This document shows, piece by piece, positions 26,690-35,627 of a stretch of DNA of 49,704 bases (positions are counted from its first letter, which is position 1; every line of letters starts with the position of its first letter). A model generated the notes under the pieces. The model ran no database searches and was not told the DNA's origin. It saw nothing but the letters and a program-made list of their open reading frames with translations. This DNA is from an uncultured Chthoniobacterales bacterium (lineage in GTDB: Bacteria; Verrucomicrobiota; Verrucomicrobiia; Chthoniobacterales; UBA10450). The position numbers and the translations under genes were made by a program. The stretch covers positions 1 to 49,704 of the forward strand of contig CADCTA010000049.1 of assembly GCA_902805675.1 (NCBI GenBank), given 5' to 3'.

Positions 26690-27361
26690 ATGAGAAGCTC
26701 CCTCCTCCGCTCACATCTGCTCATCGCCCTCGCGGTGCTGAGCGCGTCGAGCGGCGTCGACGGGCAGGAACTCGCGTCGCAGCTCAATAACCGTCTCGTC
26801 TCGCTGAACGGCAAACGCACGCAGCCGCTGGCCGACAATTCGGTGAAAGACGCGAAGTACATCGCCCTCTACTACTCGGCCGGCTGGTGCGGGCCGTGCC
26901 GCGCGTTCACGCCAGAGCTGGTGAAATTCTACAACGAGAACAAGGCGAAGCTGCCTGGCTTCGAGCTTGTGTTCCTGAGCCAGGACCGCTCCGAGCCGGA
27001 GATGGAGAAATACATGGCTGAGATGTCGATGCCGTGGCCGGCGCTGCGCTTCAGCGCGGTGCGCACGAGCGGCAGCCTGATGAAATACGCCGGTCCGGGC
27101 ATTCCCTGTCTCGTGCTGCTGAACGAGAAGGGCGAGGTCCTCTCCCACAGCTACGAGGGCAAAAAATTTCTCGGCCCCGGAAAGGTGCTCGGCGATATGG
27201 CGAAACTGGTGGCCGGCGGTCCGGCGGCGGCGCCGCTCGCGACGTCATCTGCCACCCCAGCAGCGGCGCCCGCATCATCTCCAGTGCGGGTGAATGGGCA
27301 GGACGCAAAGTCCCCGAGCGGCACGAACTGGGACGAAGTGTTCAAGAAGAAGTCGCCGTAG
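26690..27361 (+). CDS. Exported thioredoxin-like (tryparedoxin/nucleoredoxin-type) protein
   Basis: About 223 aa from ATG 26690, with an N-terminal signal peptide (SLLRSHLLIALAVLSASSG). The thioredoxin-fold domain (about 35-160) has an intact WCGPC active site (66-70) in YYSAGWCGPCRAFTPELVKF, and LVFLSQDRSEPEMEKYM is typical of the thioredoxin_8/nucleoredoxin branch. A cis-Pro is in GIPCLVLL. The C-terminal 60 residues are an Ala/Pro-rich linker and a short basic tail (EVFKKKSP). Likely a periplasmic disulphide reductase. The frame continues upstream to 26108 without meaning. Confidence 0.88.
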   Translation: MRSSLLRSHLLIALAVLSASSGVDGQELASQLNNRLVSLNGKRTQPLADNSVKDAKYIALYYSAGWCGPCRAFTPELVKFYNENKAKLPGFELVFLSQDRSEPEMEKYMAEMSMPWPALRFSAVRTSGSLMKYAGPGIPCLVLLNEKGEVLSHSYEGKKFLGPGKVLGDMAKLVAGGPAAAPLATSSATPAAAPASSPVRVNGQDAKSPSGTNWDEVFKKKSP

Positions 27362-27501
27362 GATGAACGTTGTGAAGCGCGCGGTCGGTAATCCGATCAC
27401 GCGACGCTGGCCGGCAAAACGGAAACCGCACGCAACCAGCGTTTCCGAAGATCGATCGCGCCCGCGCATCCAGCAGGGCAGTTGCGATTCTTCCTCAGGC
27501 G

Positions 27502-27714
27502 ATGGCTAAGAACAGATCGAGGGGCAGCCAAACGGACATGTTCATCTGCGACGGGTGCGGCAATCGCCAACGGCTGCCCAAGGCCCAGCGGCACTGGTGC
27601 GAGCTCTGCACTCACGGACGCCCCGTCGAGATGCGCCTCACGCGCGGCAAGCTTTACCGCGCTTCCGTTCCCCCGGGCGAGCAGGGCTTCGCGAGCAGCG
27701 CCGTCGCCCGATAG
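27502..27714 (+). CDS. Small zinc-ribbon-like protein, 70 aa
   Basis: MAKNRSRGSQTDMFICDGCG begins a short protein with two CxxC pairs (CDGCG and CELC) 17 residues apart, the spacing of a zinc ribbon or knuckle. The rest is basic (RLPKAQRHWC, MRLTRGKLYR). It may bind nucleic acid or ribosome; this is inference from the fold only. It has an ATG start and normal codon composition, and lies 140 bases after the thioredoxin-like gene and 45 bases before the BNR-repeat gene. Confidence 0.55.
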   Translation: MAKNRSRGSQTDMFICDGCGNRQRLPKAQRHWCELCTHGRPVEMRLTRGKLYRASVPPGEQGFASSAVAR

Positions 27715-27759
27715 CCACGGCGGAGCGAAGGCTGGTCGCGGCGGCAGGAGATCCCGGCC

Positions 27760-29100
27760 ATGCGCGCAAACAAGCATCCACATCTCGAGCAGGCGTTAAC
27801 CGCCGCTTGTGCGTTTTTCGCCGTCGCGGCAACAGAAGTATCCGAGCAACCCGGAATCAGCTGGAGTGCTCCAGTAGACATCGCGTCTGGCCCCGGCCAG
27901 CGCGGAGAGTGGCGACAGAACGAGTCGGATTGGGACTACGTCGATGATCCAACGGTGGCGCTCCAGGAGAATGGCGCCGCCGCCGTCGCGTGGGTAGATC
28001 AGAAGCGAAAGGATGTGCTGTTTCAGATCTACGAACGAGACGGGAAGCCGCGGCTGAAAGAGCCGGTGAACGTCTCGCGAACTCCGGCCGTGTTCTCGTG
28101 GCTGCCGCGGATCGCGCTCGCGCCGGATCGGCCTGGCGACATCTATATTCTTTGGCAGGAGATCGTGTTCTCCGGCGGTTCGCACGGCGGCGACATCTTC
28201 TTCGCGCGGTCGCAGGATGGCGGCGCGACGTTCACGGAACCGCTGAACCTCTCGAAGTCCGTCGGCGGCGATGGCAAAGGCCGAATCACCGCGTCGAACT
28301 GGGATAATGGCAGCCTCGACCTGGCGGTCACCGCACGCGGTGGGATCTGCGCGGCGTGGACTGAATACCACGGCTCGCTCTGGTTCAGCCGCTCGGATGA
28401 TCGGGGCGCTACATTCACGAAGCCGACGCGTGTCTCAGGAGACGATGACCGGCCAGCTCGCGCTCCGGCGCTCGCGCTCGATGGCGACGCAACGATCTAC
28501 CTCGCCTGGACCACGGGCGAAGACCTGCGCGCTGACATCCGCGTGGCGAGATCCGACGATCGCGGCCAGCGGTTCGGCGCGCCGACGATGGTTGCGAGGA
28601 CGAGCGACTACTCAGACGCACCAAAACTCGCCGTCGGCGCAGGCGAGAAGCTCCACGTTGTGTTTGGCGAACGCGCCGCCGGCGGATGGCGCAAAGCTGA
28701 CATTCACTACACGCACTCGTCTGACGGCGGCCGCACCTTCGCGCCACGGCGGATCGTCTCTGAGCCACATCCCGCCGGCGCGCGGCTCGCAGCATTTCCG
28801 TCATTAAGTCTCGACAGAATCGGCAACATCTTTGTGACTTGGGAGATCTACCGCGGTGGCAACAGCGGTGGGAAAGGTCTGGCTGTAGCAAGCTCTGCGG
28901 ACGCGGGCGCGACGTTCAGCGCTCCCGCTGTCATTCCTGGCAGCGTCGATCCCGAGGGCGGCGCGAATGGGAGCAACCAGGGAAAGCTGATGCGCCGGCT
29001 CGCTGTGAATGACGGCGTCATCGCGATCGCCAACAGCAGCTTGAAGCACGGCGCAAAGAGCCGCGTGTGGCTTATCCGCGGCGCGCTCGATCGGCACTGA
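27760..29100 (+). CDS. BNR/Asp-box repeat protein (sialidase-like beta-propeller), probably exported
   Basis: A 446-aa protein. The N-terminus has a hydrophobic stretch (LTAACAFFAVAATEV) that could be a signal peptide. At least five Asp-box motifs of the SxDxGxTF type are visible: RSQDGGATF, RSDDRGATF, RSDDRGQRF, SSDGGRTF and SSADAGATF, each starting a propeller blade. Such six-bladed propellers are found in sialidases and many non-enzymatic binding proteins. I do not see a convincing sialidase Arg triad with FRIP, so carbohydrate hydrolysis is not claimed. Confidence 0.82.
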   Translation: MRANKHPHLEQALTAACAFFAVAATEVSEQPGISWSAPVDIASGPGQRGEWRQNESDWDYVDDPTVALQENGAAAVAWVDQKRKDVLFQIYERDGKPRLKEPVNVSRTPAVFSWLPRIALAPDRPGDIYILWQEIVFSGGSHGGDIFFARSQDGGATFTEPLNLSKSVGGDGKGRITASNWDNGSLDLAVTARGGICAAWTEYHGSLWFSRSDDRGATFTKPTRVSGDDDRPARAPALALDGDATIYLAWTTGEDLRADIRVARSDDRGQRFGAPTMVARTSDYSDAPKLAVGAGEKLHVVFGERAAGGWRKADIHYTHSSDGGRTFAPRRIVSEPHPAGARLAAFPSLSLDRIGNIFVTWEIYRGGNSGGKGLAVASSADAGATFSAPAVIPGSVDPEGGANGSNQGKLMRRLAVNDGVIAIANSSLKHGAKSRVWLIRGALDRH

Positions 29101-29120
29101 CGCCGCGCGAACGGGGCGTG

Positions 29121-29312
29121 CTACTGAACGTTATACACTTCTACTAAGCCGACGCCGGTCGTATTCGCGACACCAGTGACGATCGCGGTGTAGTTCCCCG
29201 GCGGCACCGTGCGAATCAACGCCGCCTCCGTTTCGCGCGTCGGTGCTAACTGCGCGGCTGTGATCTCGGCCTCCTGCGAGGCACGCCAGTTGTCATTCGA
29301 CTGCAGCACCGA
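29121..29312 (-). pseudogene. C-terminal fragment of a verrucomicrobial exported protein (choice-of-anchor-like tail)
   Basis: The last about 60 codons read SVLQSNDNWRASQEAEITAA and end with PPGNYTAIVTGVANTTGVGL then VEVYNVQ and a stop. This is the standard C-terminal module of large exported verrucomicrobial proteins, in which a long N-terminal part is expected. Upstream of SVLQ the frame loses sense and runs antisense into a DUF2834 gene, so the rest of the gene is missing. It is a 5'-truncated remnant, joined at about 29312 to another truncated gene. Confidence 0.7.
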
Positions 29313-29315
29313 GCG

Positions 29316-29570
29316 GTGTGCGTCGTAGATGGGCTCAACGTGCCGCTCTTCTTTCGCGACCTCTTCGCGAATGGAATCGCGAGCGCCTTCGCAATCGACA
29401 TCATTGTCTCGGCGGTGGTCGTCTGCGCGTTCGTGTTTTTCGACGGCAGGCGGCTCCGCGTGCGCCACCTTTGGGCGCCGATTGCCGGCACGATCGTCAT
29501 CGGCGTCTGTTTCGGCCTGCCGCTGTTTCTGTATCTGCGGGAGCGCCGGCTCGAATCGACGGCCGGTTGA
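29316..29570 (+). pseudogene. DUF2834 membrane protein, N-terminally truncated
   Basis: The frame (84 aa from GTG 29316) encodes LNVPLFFRDLFANGIASAFA and two membrane segments (AIDIIVSAVVVCAFVFFDG and IAGTIVIGVCFGLPLFLYLR). This is the body of DUF2834 proteins, usually about 110 aa with three membrane segments; the first segment, expected before the GLNVPLF motif, is absent. It abuts the fragment at 29121-29312 in opposite orientation. It might still be expressed from the GTG but probably is a broken gene. Confidence 0.7.
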
Positions 29571-29717
29571 CTCCCGCAGGGCCGAGCGCCTGCGCTGGCC
29601 ACGCCATGACGCTTCAGCCGAACGCCGGCGCGTCACCGTCGGCGGCGTGGCCACCACGGCCCGGCTATCCGGACTTCTTCCTTCTTAACTCCTCCTTCAT
29701 ACTTTAAAGCGAGGAGC

Positions 29718-30863
29718 ATGTCGGCGCGGACGGTTACGCTTGATGATCTGCGGCGGTTCGCCGTGGCGCGGTCGCTCTTCCCGCCGACTACGTTAAGCCG
29801 CGCATTTGCGCGCATGGGTTTCGTCCAGGCGGATCCGATTCGTGCGCCGGCGCGCGCTCAGGATCTTATTCTCCGCCATCGGGCAAAAGGTTACCGCGCG
29901 GGCGACCTGGAGCGCCGCTACGTTTCGTTAGGCGTGGAGGAGGATTTCTTCGTCAACTATGGCTTTGTGACGCGCGCGGTGCAGGCGTTGATGCATCCGC
30001 GGACCGATCGGCGCGCTGCAGCCGGCGGAAGTCAGCGCGGCTCCGCCGCGCAGCGGAAGCGAGAGCAGCTGCTCCTGGATTTCGTGAGCGAACGCGGCGC
30101 TGTGCATCCGCGCGACGTAGACGAACATTTCGCGCACGGGACAGTCCGCAATTACTGGGGCGGCTCTTCCAACGCGACGACGCACATGCTCGATGGCTTG
30201 CACTACCGTGGGCTCCTGCGCGTCGCACGGCGCGACAACGGCATCCGCCTTTACCGTGTCCACCAACATGACCCGGCTCCGCTCGATTTAGTGGCGCGCA
30301 GGGCGCGGCTGGATGCGCTTGTGGACGTATTGGTAAACATCTACGCGCCACTCCCCGCCTCCACTCTTTCGTACTACGTGCGCCGCTTGCGTTACGCCGT
30401 CCCACAATGGCAGGAGGAGATTCCGGCGGCGTTGCGCCGGGCGCGTGAACGCCTCTCACATGCGCAGATTGGCGACACGCAGTGGTACTGGCCTAACGAA
30501 GAGAGCCCGCGCGAAGCAGCCGCGCCAGATACGGTGCGTTTGCTCGCTCCGTTTGATCCCGTGGTGCACGACCGTGCTCGCTTTGAGCTGTTCTGGGGCT
30601 GGGTTTACCGCTTCGAGGCATACACGCCAGCGCCGAAGCGTAAGCTCGGCTACTACGCGCTCCCGCTGCTCTGGCGCGATCGCGTCATCGGCTGGGCTAA
30701 CCTGCGCTTGGAGGACCGGGCGCTAACGAGCCAAGTCGGTTACGCGACCGGTGCCGCGCCGCGCGATCGTGCTTTCAAGCGCGAGCTCAATGCGGAGTTG
30801 GAGCGCATGCGGATCTTTCTGGCTGCCCCACCCCATAGCGACAGTTTCGGCCTTGGAAGGTGA
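29718..30863 (+). CDS. Winged-helix protein of the YcaQ family (DNA cross-link repair glycosylase-like)
   Basis: A 381-aa protein of the DUF1006/YcaQ family. Members include E. coli YcaQ and Streptomyces AlkZ, glycosylases that unhook interstrand cross-links. The family motif is MGFVQADPIRAPARAQDLIL near the N-terminus; the catalytic QxD/QxQ pair of that family would be here as QAD. Three winged-helix units are expected; VHPRDVDEHF and LLAPFDPVVHDRARFELFWG are conserved segments of the C-terminal part. Length is close to the family norm. The active-site residues should be compared with AlkZ before assuming glycosylase activity. Confidence 0.85.
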   Translation: MSARTVTLDDLRRFAVARSLFPPTTLSRAFARMGFVQADPIRAPARAQDLILRHRAKGYRAGDLERRYVSLGVEEDFFVNYGFVTRAVQALMHPRTDRRAAAGGSQRGSAAQRKREQLLLDFVSERGAVHPRDVDEHFAHGTVRNYWGGSSNATTHMLDGLHYRGLLRVARRDNGIRLYRVHQHDPAPLDLVARRARLDALVDVLVNIYAPLPASTLSYYVRRLRYAVPQWQEEIPAALRRARERLSHAQIGDTQWYWPNEESPREAAAPDTVRLLAPFDPVVHDRARFELFWGWVYRFEAYTPAPKRKLGYYALPLLWRDRVIGWANLRLEDRALTSQVGYATGAAPRDRAFKRELNAELERMRIFLAAPPHSDSFGLGR

Positions 30864-31110
30864 CTCGAGTCGCGGCCTCTAGGGGCAGCCCTGCCGCGGG
30901 CCAACGCCGTAGTCGCCACGATGACCTCACTGACGTTCGTTCTCTTAAATCGTGGTAATAACTTAGGCCGGTTGGACAGCGCTTTCGTGTTCACAGAGTT
31001 ACCATTTGTTCTACGCCGTCCGACTCGGCGCTGGCACGCGCCGTTAGTGTTGCTGTGAGACCCCGGTAGCGTTCTGGACAGCGGCCGAGGACAAATCAGC
31101 AAGATGATAC

Positions 31111-31138
31111 TTTACATGCTATTACCGTAATCTAGTAT
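31111..31138 (+). promoter_or_regulatory. Putative sigma-70 promoter for the arylsulfotransferase gene
   Basis: TTTACA (31111-31116; 5 of 6 to TTGACA) and TAGTAT (31133-31138; 4 of 6 to TATAAT) are 16 bases apart. They sit inside an inverted repeat TGATACT (31105-31111) / AGTATCA (31134-31140) that could be an operator. The GTG start at 31148 is only 9 bases after the -10, so a transcript would be nearly leaderless. The rest of 30864-31104 holds nothing I recognise. Confidence 0.4.
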
Positions 31139-31147
31139 CAGCGCGCT

Positions 31148-33370
31148 GTGACCTCCCCCTCTCGGCTAATACTCTTCTGCTCCGCTGTGTTGTTGGGTTC
31201 GATCTGGAACCCTGTCGCAGCCAACCAAGCCAACTCCACCACGATCACCGTACGTGGGCAGAGGCCTGGTCCAACAGTGTTCATCAGCAAAGTCGATCTC
31301 GGCGTCACAGCAATCGATTCGCTCACCAGCATCCGATTCACGATCGCCCCCAAGACGCGATCGGTGACGCGCCCGGTATCAGCGACTTACGCGCTCGGGT
31401 ATCTGAAGAGCCGCGGCTACGTCGACTCGGCAGACGGACAGATCACGATTCCGGTTTTCGGTCTCTACGCAGACTACTCGAATACGGTGCGTCTGACTTA
31501 CTCCTTCGATGACGGGAGCTCGAGCAGCGAGAACGTGACCGTCACTACTCCCGCCTACGCTGATCCCTGCGGATTCAATAATCCCACCGTGCTACAGCCG
31601 CGAACCACATCCACTGCGCTGAGCTACGACTACATCATGGTGCGAAGCGCGTGCAGCGCTGACACACCAGTGGTGATCGATACTGACGGCGCGGTGCGCT
31701 GGGTCGGAACAGGCGGGATGGCTACCTACAGTTCCCTGTTCTTCAAAAACGCCGTCTACATCGCCGGCGATTATCCGAATCCCACGCTTCGACGTGTCGA
31801 GCTCGACGGAACGGTATCTCTCCTCGCGGATTACAGCAGCCACACCGCTTTCTACCTCCACCACAACATCGACCCCGGCAAAACGGGGATGATTGTCGAG
31901 TGGGACACGAGCACCCAAGTCGAATCGGAGATGGCCGAGGTCGACACGGAAGGCAAGGTCTTAAAGGTGTGGAACTTCGCCGAGATCATCGGCGCGGCGA
32001 TGCGAGCCGGCGGAGACGATCCGACGCAGTTTATCAAGCCGCAGCCCGGCGTCACTCCAGCGCAGTATCCGAGGGACGATTGGTTCCACATGAATGCGGT
32101 GACGTATCGCAAATCGGATGACTCGCTGATCGTATCAGCGCGTGAGGATTTCGTGATCTGTATCGATTACGAATCGAAGGCGATTAAGTGGATCCTCGGC
32201 GATACGACGAAGAGGTGGTACCAGTTCCCGTCGCTGCAAAAGTATGCGCTCGCGCTCGGCGCCGGAACGCTCCCCCCGATCGGGCAACATTCCGTCTCGA
32301 TCACGCACGATGACCACTTGCTCCTGCTCGACAACGGCACCGCGAGTCACCATCACACGCCTGCGGGAGCAAGTCGCAGGAACGCGATGGCGCGGAAGTA
32401 CACGCTCGACCTCGAGAAGCGCGTCGCCACCGAGGTGTTTAGCTATCCGAAGGAAGAGACAGTCTACAGCCCCTATTGCTCGAGTGTTTACGAAGACGCG
32501 CCGGGTAATTATCTGATCGACTATGCCATCGTGGGCGGTCCAACAACCGGCGCACGGGCAGAACTTCGCGGACTCGACGCATCAGGTGCGCTGGCCTTTC
32601 ACTACAGCTATCCGACTAGAAACTGCGACACCGCTTACAATTCGATTCCGGTTCATTTCGAGAACCTGATCTTTTCGGGTCCACCAAGCCCGCCGGTCTT
32701 CACCAGTGCGCCGGCGCCTTCGCAGGTAATTGCCGGCACGCCGTACACTCACACCTTCAGGGCCAAAGGAGAGCCGGCGCCGACATTCACGATCTCGAGC
32801 GGCACATTGCCTCCGGGCCTCGCGCTCTCACCGAGCGGAGTCCTTTCCGGCACAGCGACGAACGCTGGCAGCTATCGAAACATCACCGTCACCGCGACCA
32901 ATGGCGTATCGCCGGCCGCGCAGCAGCTGTTCTCGTTGGAGGTTGTGACGCGGGCGAGCAATTACATGGCTGCCCACGGACTGAGCGGCGACGACGCCGC
33001 ACTTTCATACGATTACGACAAGGATGGCATCGCCAACGTGGCGGAATACGCATTCGGACTTAATCCTGCTAGCGCCAGCACCGCTGGCTTACCGATCGCT
33101 GGGCGGAAGAACTACGCAGGCACAGATTACCTCTCGCTGACGTTCACGCGATCGGCCTTTGCCACCGACCTGACGTACCTCGTCGAGGCGTCCTCCGATC
33201 TGGAGGCATGGACAGAGATCGCAAGGAGCGCAGGTGGCGCTGCCACGACCGGTCCAGGATTTGTGAGCGAGAGCGGGTCGGGCTCGGCGATCAGCGTGGA
33301 AGTGCGCGACACGGTTCCGATGAGCGGCACTGCGGCGCGTTTTATGCGCGTGAAGATCAGCGCTCCGTAA
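31148..33370 (+). CDS. Exported arylsulfotransferase (ASST) family protein with Ig-like C-terminal domain
   Basis: A 740-aa protein. GTG 31148 starts a signal peptide (LILFCSAVLLGSIWNPVAA). Residues about 40-130 resemble the ASST N-terminal beta domain (SIRFTIAPKTRSVTRPVSAT), and about 140-505 a beta-propeller with ASST motifs: VVIDTDGAVRWVG, HNIDPGKTGMIVEWDT, WFHMNAVTYRKSDDSLIVSA (candidate catalytic His), and QHSVSITHDDHLLLLDNG. A putative Ig (He_PIG) domain (about 515-600) contains PPGLALSPSGVLSGTATNAG. The C-terminus has DYDKDGIANVAEYAFGLNP and a domain typical of verrucomicrobial exported proteins. ASSTs move sulfate between phenols. Whether this one is active is not known. Confidence 0.85.
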   Translation: MTSPSRLILFCSAVLLGSIWNPVAANQANSTTITVRGQRPGPTVFISKVDLGVTAIDSLTSIRFTIAPKTRSVTRPVSATYALGYLKSRGYVDSADGQITIPVFGLYADYSNTVRLTYSFDDGSSSSENVTVTTPAYADPCGFNNPTVLQPRTTSTALSYDYIMVRSACSADTPVVIDTDGAVRWVGTGGMATYSSLFFKNAVYIAGDYPNPTLRRVELDGTVSLLADYSSHTAFYLHHNIDPGKTGMIVEWDTSTQVESEMAEVDTEGKVLKVWNFAEIIGAAMRAGGDDPTQFIKPQPGVTPAQYPRDDWFHMNAVTYRKSDDSLIVSAREDFVICIDYESKAIKWILGDTTKRWYQFPSLQKYALALGAGTLPPIGQHSVSITHDDHLLLLDNGTASHHHTPAGASRRNAMARKYTLDLEKRVATEVFSYPKEETVYSPYCSSVYEDAPGNYLIDYAIVGGPTTGARAELRGLDASGALAFHYSYPTRNCDTAYNSIPVHFENLIFSGPPSPPVFTSAPAPSQVIAGTPYTHTFRAKGEPAPTFTISSGTLPPGLALSPSGVLSGTATNAGSYRNITVTATNGVSPAAQQLFSLEVVTRASNYMAAHGLSGDDAALSYDYDKDGIANVAEYAFGLNPASASTAGLPIAGRKNYAGTDYLSLTFTRSAFATDLTYLVEASSDLEAWTEIARSAGGAATTGPGFVSESGSGSAISVEVRDTVPMSGTAARFMRVKISAP

Positions 33371-33507
33371 CCGCCACGGCGCGACCTCAGACAACATCGC
33401 CACCGCTACTCGCGCGGTACGTTATCGCACTTCGGCAACGTCGCGCTGCGGAACGTGCGCGATGGTTCACTCGCAATCATCGCGCGCCTCGCTGTGAAGC
33501 CTCGCAA

Positions 33508-33954
33508 CTAGCCCGGAATGTCCACCTCCACGAGATTAGCGAGCCCGATGAGCGACTCCTGCCAGCCGAGATAGCACATCTCCGGCGGAATGACCGCCGG
33601 CACGCCCTCTTGCACGATGTGCAACTCAGTCCCGCAGGAAACTTCCTTTAGCGTGACCGTCACCTGTATTTCGCCGGGCAGGTTCGGATCGTCGAACTTG
33701 TCCGTGTAGCGGATGCGCTCGTGCGGGACGAGCTCGACATAAGTGCCGCCGAACGTGTGGCTCTGGCCGGTGGTGAAATTGGTGAACGACATGCGATAGC
33801 TGCCACCCACCTTCGCTTCCAGTTCGTGGACCTTGCCGGTGAATCCGTTCGGCGGCAGCCACTTCGCTTTCGCGTCGGGTTCGAGGAACGCGCGGTAGAT
33901 TTTGTCAGGCGCGGCATGTAGCACGCGGTGCAGGCGGATGGTGTTGGTCGTCAT
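33508..33954 (-). CDS. SRPBCC (AHSA1/START-like) domain protein
   Basis: A 148-aa single-domain protein of the Aha1/AHSA1 branch: LHRVLHAAPDKIYRAFLEPD at the start, AKWLPPNGFTGKVHELEAKV, GGTYVELVPHERIRYTDKFD and a C-terminal helix (GWQESLIGLANLVE). The family forms a helix-grip fold with a hydrophobic cavity; the ligand is unknown, and many members act with ArsR regulators, which are not present here. The adjoining spaces 33371-33507 and 33955-34130 hold no recognisable feature. Confidence 0.9.
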   Translation of the reverse strand: MTTNTIRLHRVLHAAPDKIYRAFLEPDAKAKWLPPNGFTGKVHELEAKVGGSYRMSFTNFTTGQSHTFGGTYVELVPHERIRYTDKFDDPNLPGEIQVTVTLKEVSCGTELHIVQEGVPAVIPPEMCYLGWQESLIGLANLVEVDIPG

Positions 33955-34130
33955 ATGTGCGGTCTGGTTGAGCAGGGTCTCGGTTCGTTATTACCGGCAG
34001 GCGCCGATACCACTACAACGAACATGCGAGTGCGGTTCCGACACCCGTGCTCAGAAATCTTGAATCGCTCGGCGGGCGTCTGACGCGATGAAAGCTGCAG
34101 CGCGCCGTCGCTCGAGACGACGCGAGCGAA

Positions 34131-35468
34131 TCACCGCCCGCTCGGCGGTTTGATCATCAAAATGCCGGGCCCGATGGCGACGCCGGAAGCGTTAAACGCC
34201 GGACGCGCATCGGTTTTCAGCCGCGCAGCCACCTGCTGCGGCGGCACGCCCCAGGCGAGATAGCTGGCCGCAGCGGCCGAGACCAGCGCGGACGATTGGG
34301 ACGTTCCACTAACGAACGCAACCTTGTCGGTCTCCCACGCCGAGACCACCCCGACGCCGGGCGCGGCGAGATCGAGCCCCGCGCCGGCATTGGAGAAATA
34401 CGCCTGCCGATTATTGGCGTCCACACTTCCCACGCTGATCACGCCTTCATAAGCCGCCGGGATGGCCAACTGGCCGTAGGCGTCGTTGCCCGCAGCGGCC
34501 ACGACGACCGCGCCGCGTTGAAAGGCATAGTTGACGGCTTGCCCGAGCATCGCGCTGTCGCCGTAGCCGCCGAGGCTGATGTTGATCACCTTCGCGCCGC
34601 GATCAGTCGCCGCGATGATGCCTTGCGCGAGCGTCGAACCGACCGAGTAGCCTTCGGCATTCGCCACTCGCACATCGAGGATCTGCGCCGCCGGCGCAAC
34701 GCCCGGCGCCTGCGGGTTCTGCCCGCCGATGAGCGACGCCACACTCGTGCCATGGCTATGAAAACTCTGCCCATCGCCGACCAGATCCAGGTGCGTGATC
34801 TGGCCTGCGGCGAACGTAGGATGAAGCAGCACGCCGGTGTCCAGCACCGCCACCGTGACGTCCCTGCCCCATTGCGTGCGATCTCCGGCGGCATTGATCG
34901 CCTGCATCATCGCCTGGCCGAAAGGCGCGCGTCCTCCCTGGTTGTTCGGATCGGGCGCGGGCGACGCACCCGGGATGCTCAACCAAAGATTGCCCTCCAC
35001 GCTCGCGTAGTCGCTCCCGTTCCCGGCGATCGAATCGCGCAGATCTTCGAGCCTGTGGTAGCGCACGCGCGCGGCGTTCAGTTGCGGAATCTCCGCGACA
35101 ATCTCAAGCCCACGAGCGGCTGCCTGACTGGCAAAGCGCTCCCGGGCTTCCGCGTCGCGAAAGGTCAGTAGCGCCTCACCCGGGACCACGTTCGGCGCCT
35201 GTAGCTTCGACCGCAGCGAATCTAGCAAAGCGTCGTGCTTCGGCGCCGCCACGCTCGTCGGTTTGGCCGCGGGAGAGGGCGCCAGCGTGGGCCGGCGCGG
35301 ATCGGCCGCTCCCCGCGCTACCGCACCACTCTCGACGGAGCGATCGCCAATTGCTCTCCCCTGCTCGCCGGTGTTCCGCGGCGCGAGTGAAGACCAGAGG
35401 CCTAGCAACATCGCCCCCACGAGAATGCCGATCAGCGGAGTAGTCGTAAAACGAAGCGGAATCTTCAT
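34131..35468 (-). CDS. S8 family serine peptidase (subtilase), membrane-anchored or exported
   Basis: A 445-aa protein from ATG 35468. An N-terminal hydrophobic segment (LIGILVGAMLLGLWSSLA) is followed by a Pro/Ala-rich region and a propeptide-like part. The catalytic triad is complete: Asp210 in VAVLDTG, His239 in SHGTSVASL and Ser390 in VSGTSQSSALV, with the oxyanion Asn328 in AAAGNDAYG. This is the usual order Asp-His-Ser of subtilases. The frame is open further upstream to 36029 but that overlaps the EamA gene and is not family-like. An alternative ATG is 12 bases earlier at 35480. Confidence 0.93.
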   Translation of the reverse strand: MKIPLRFTTTPLIGILVGAMLLGLWSSLAPRNTGEQGRAIGDRSVESGAVARGAADPRRPTLAPSPAAKPTSVAAPKHDALLDSLRSKLQAPNVVPGEALLTFRDAEARERFASQAAARGLEIVAEIPQLNAARVRYHRLEDLRDSIAGNGSDYASVEGNLWLSIPGASPAPDPNNQGGRAPFGQAMMQAINAAGDRTQWGRDVTVAVLDTGVLLHPTFAAGQITHLDLVGDGQSFHSHGTSVASLIGGQNPQAPGVAPAAQILDVRVANAEGYSVGSTLAQGIIAATDRGAKVINISLGGYGDSAMLGQAVNYAFQRGAVVVAAAGNDAYGQLAIPAAYEGVISVGSVDANNRQAYFSNAGAGLDLAAPGVGVVSAWETDKVAFVSGTSQSSALVSAAAASYLAWGVPPQQVAARLKTDARPAFNASGVAIGPGILMIKPPSGR

Positions 35469-35627
35469 CGCCCGCCGCATACTAGCACTTCGCGGTGTGC
35501 ATTGAACAACTTCCCTGCCCTCGCTCCCCTGCGCTCTCCGTCTCTGATCCCCATCCGCACCGCGCCGGGCAGCGCGCGCCAGCCGGCCCCGGTTGACAGA
35601 GACCCGCGCCCGCCACATCCGTGCGCG

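Noticed and set aside
33371..33507. Short frame after the arylsulfotransferase reading FGNVALRNVRDGSLAIIARL
   Set aside because: It vaguely recalls exported-protein tails but is too short and has no start or conserved end.
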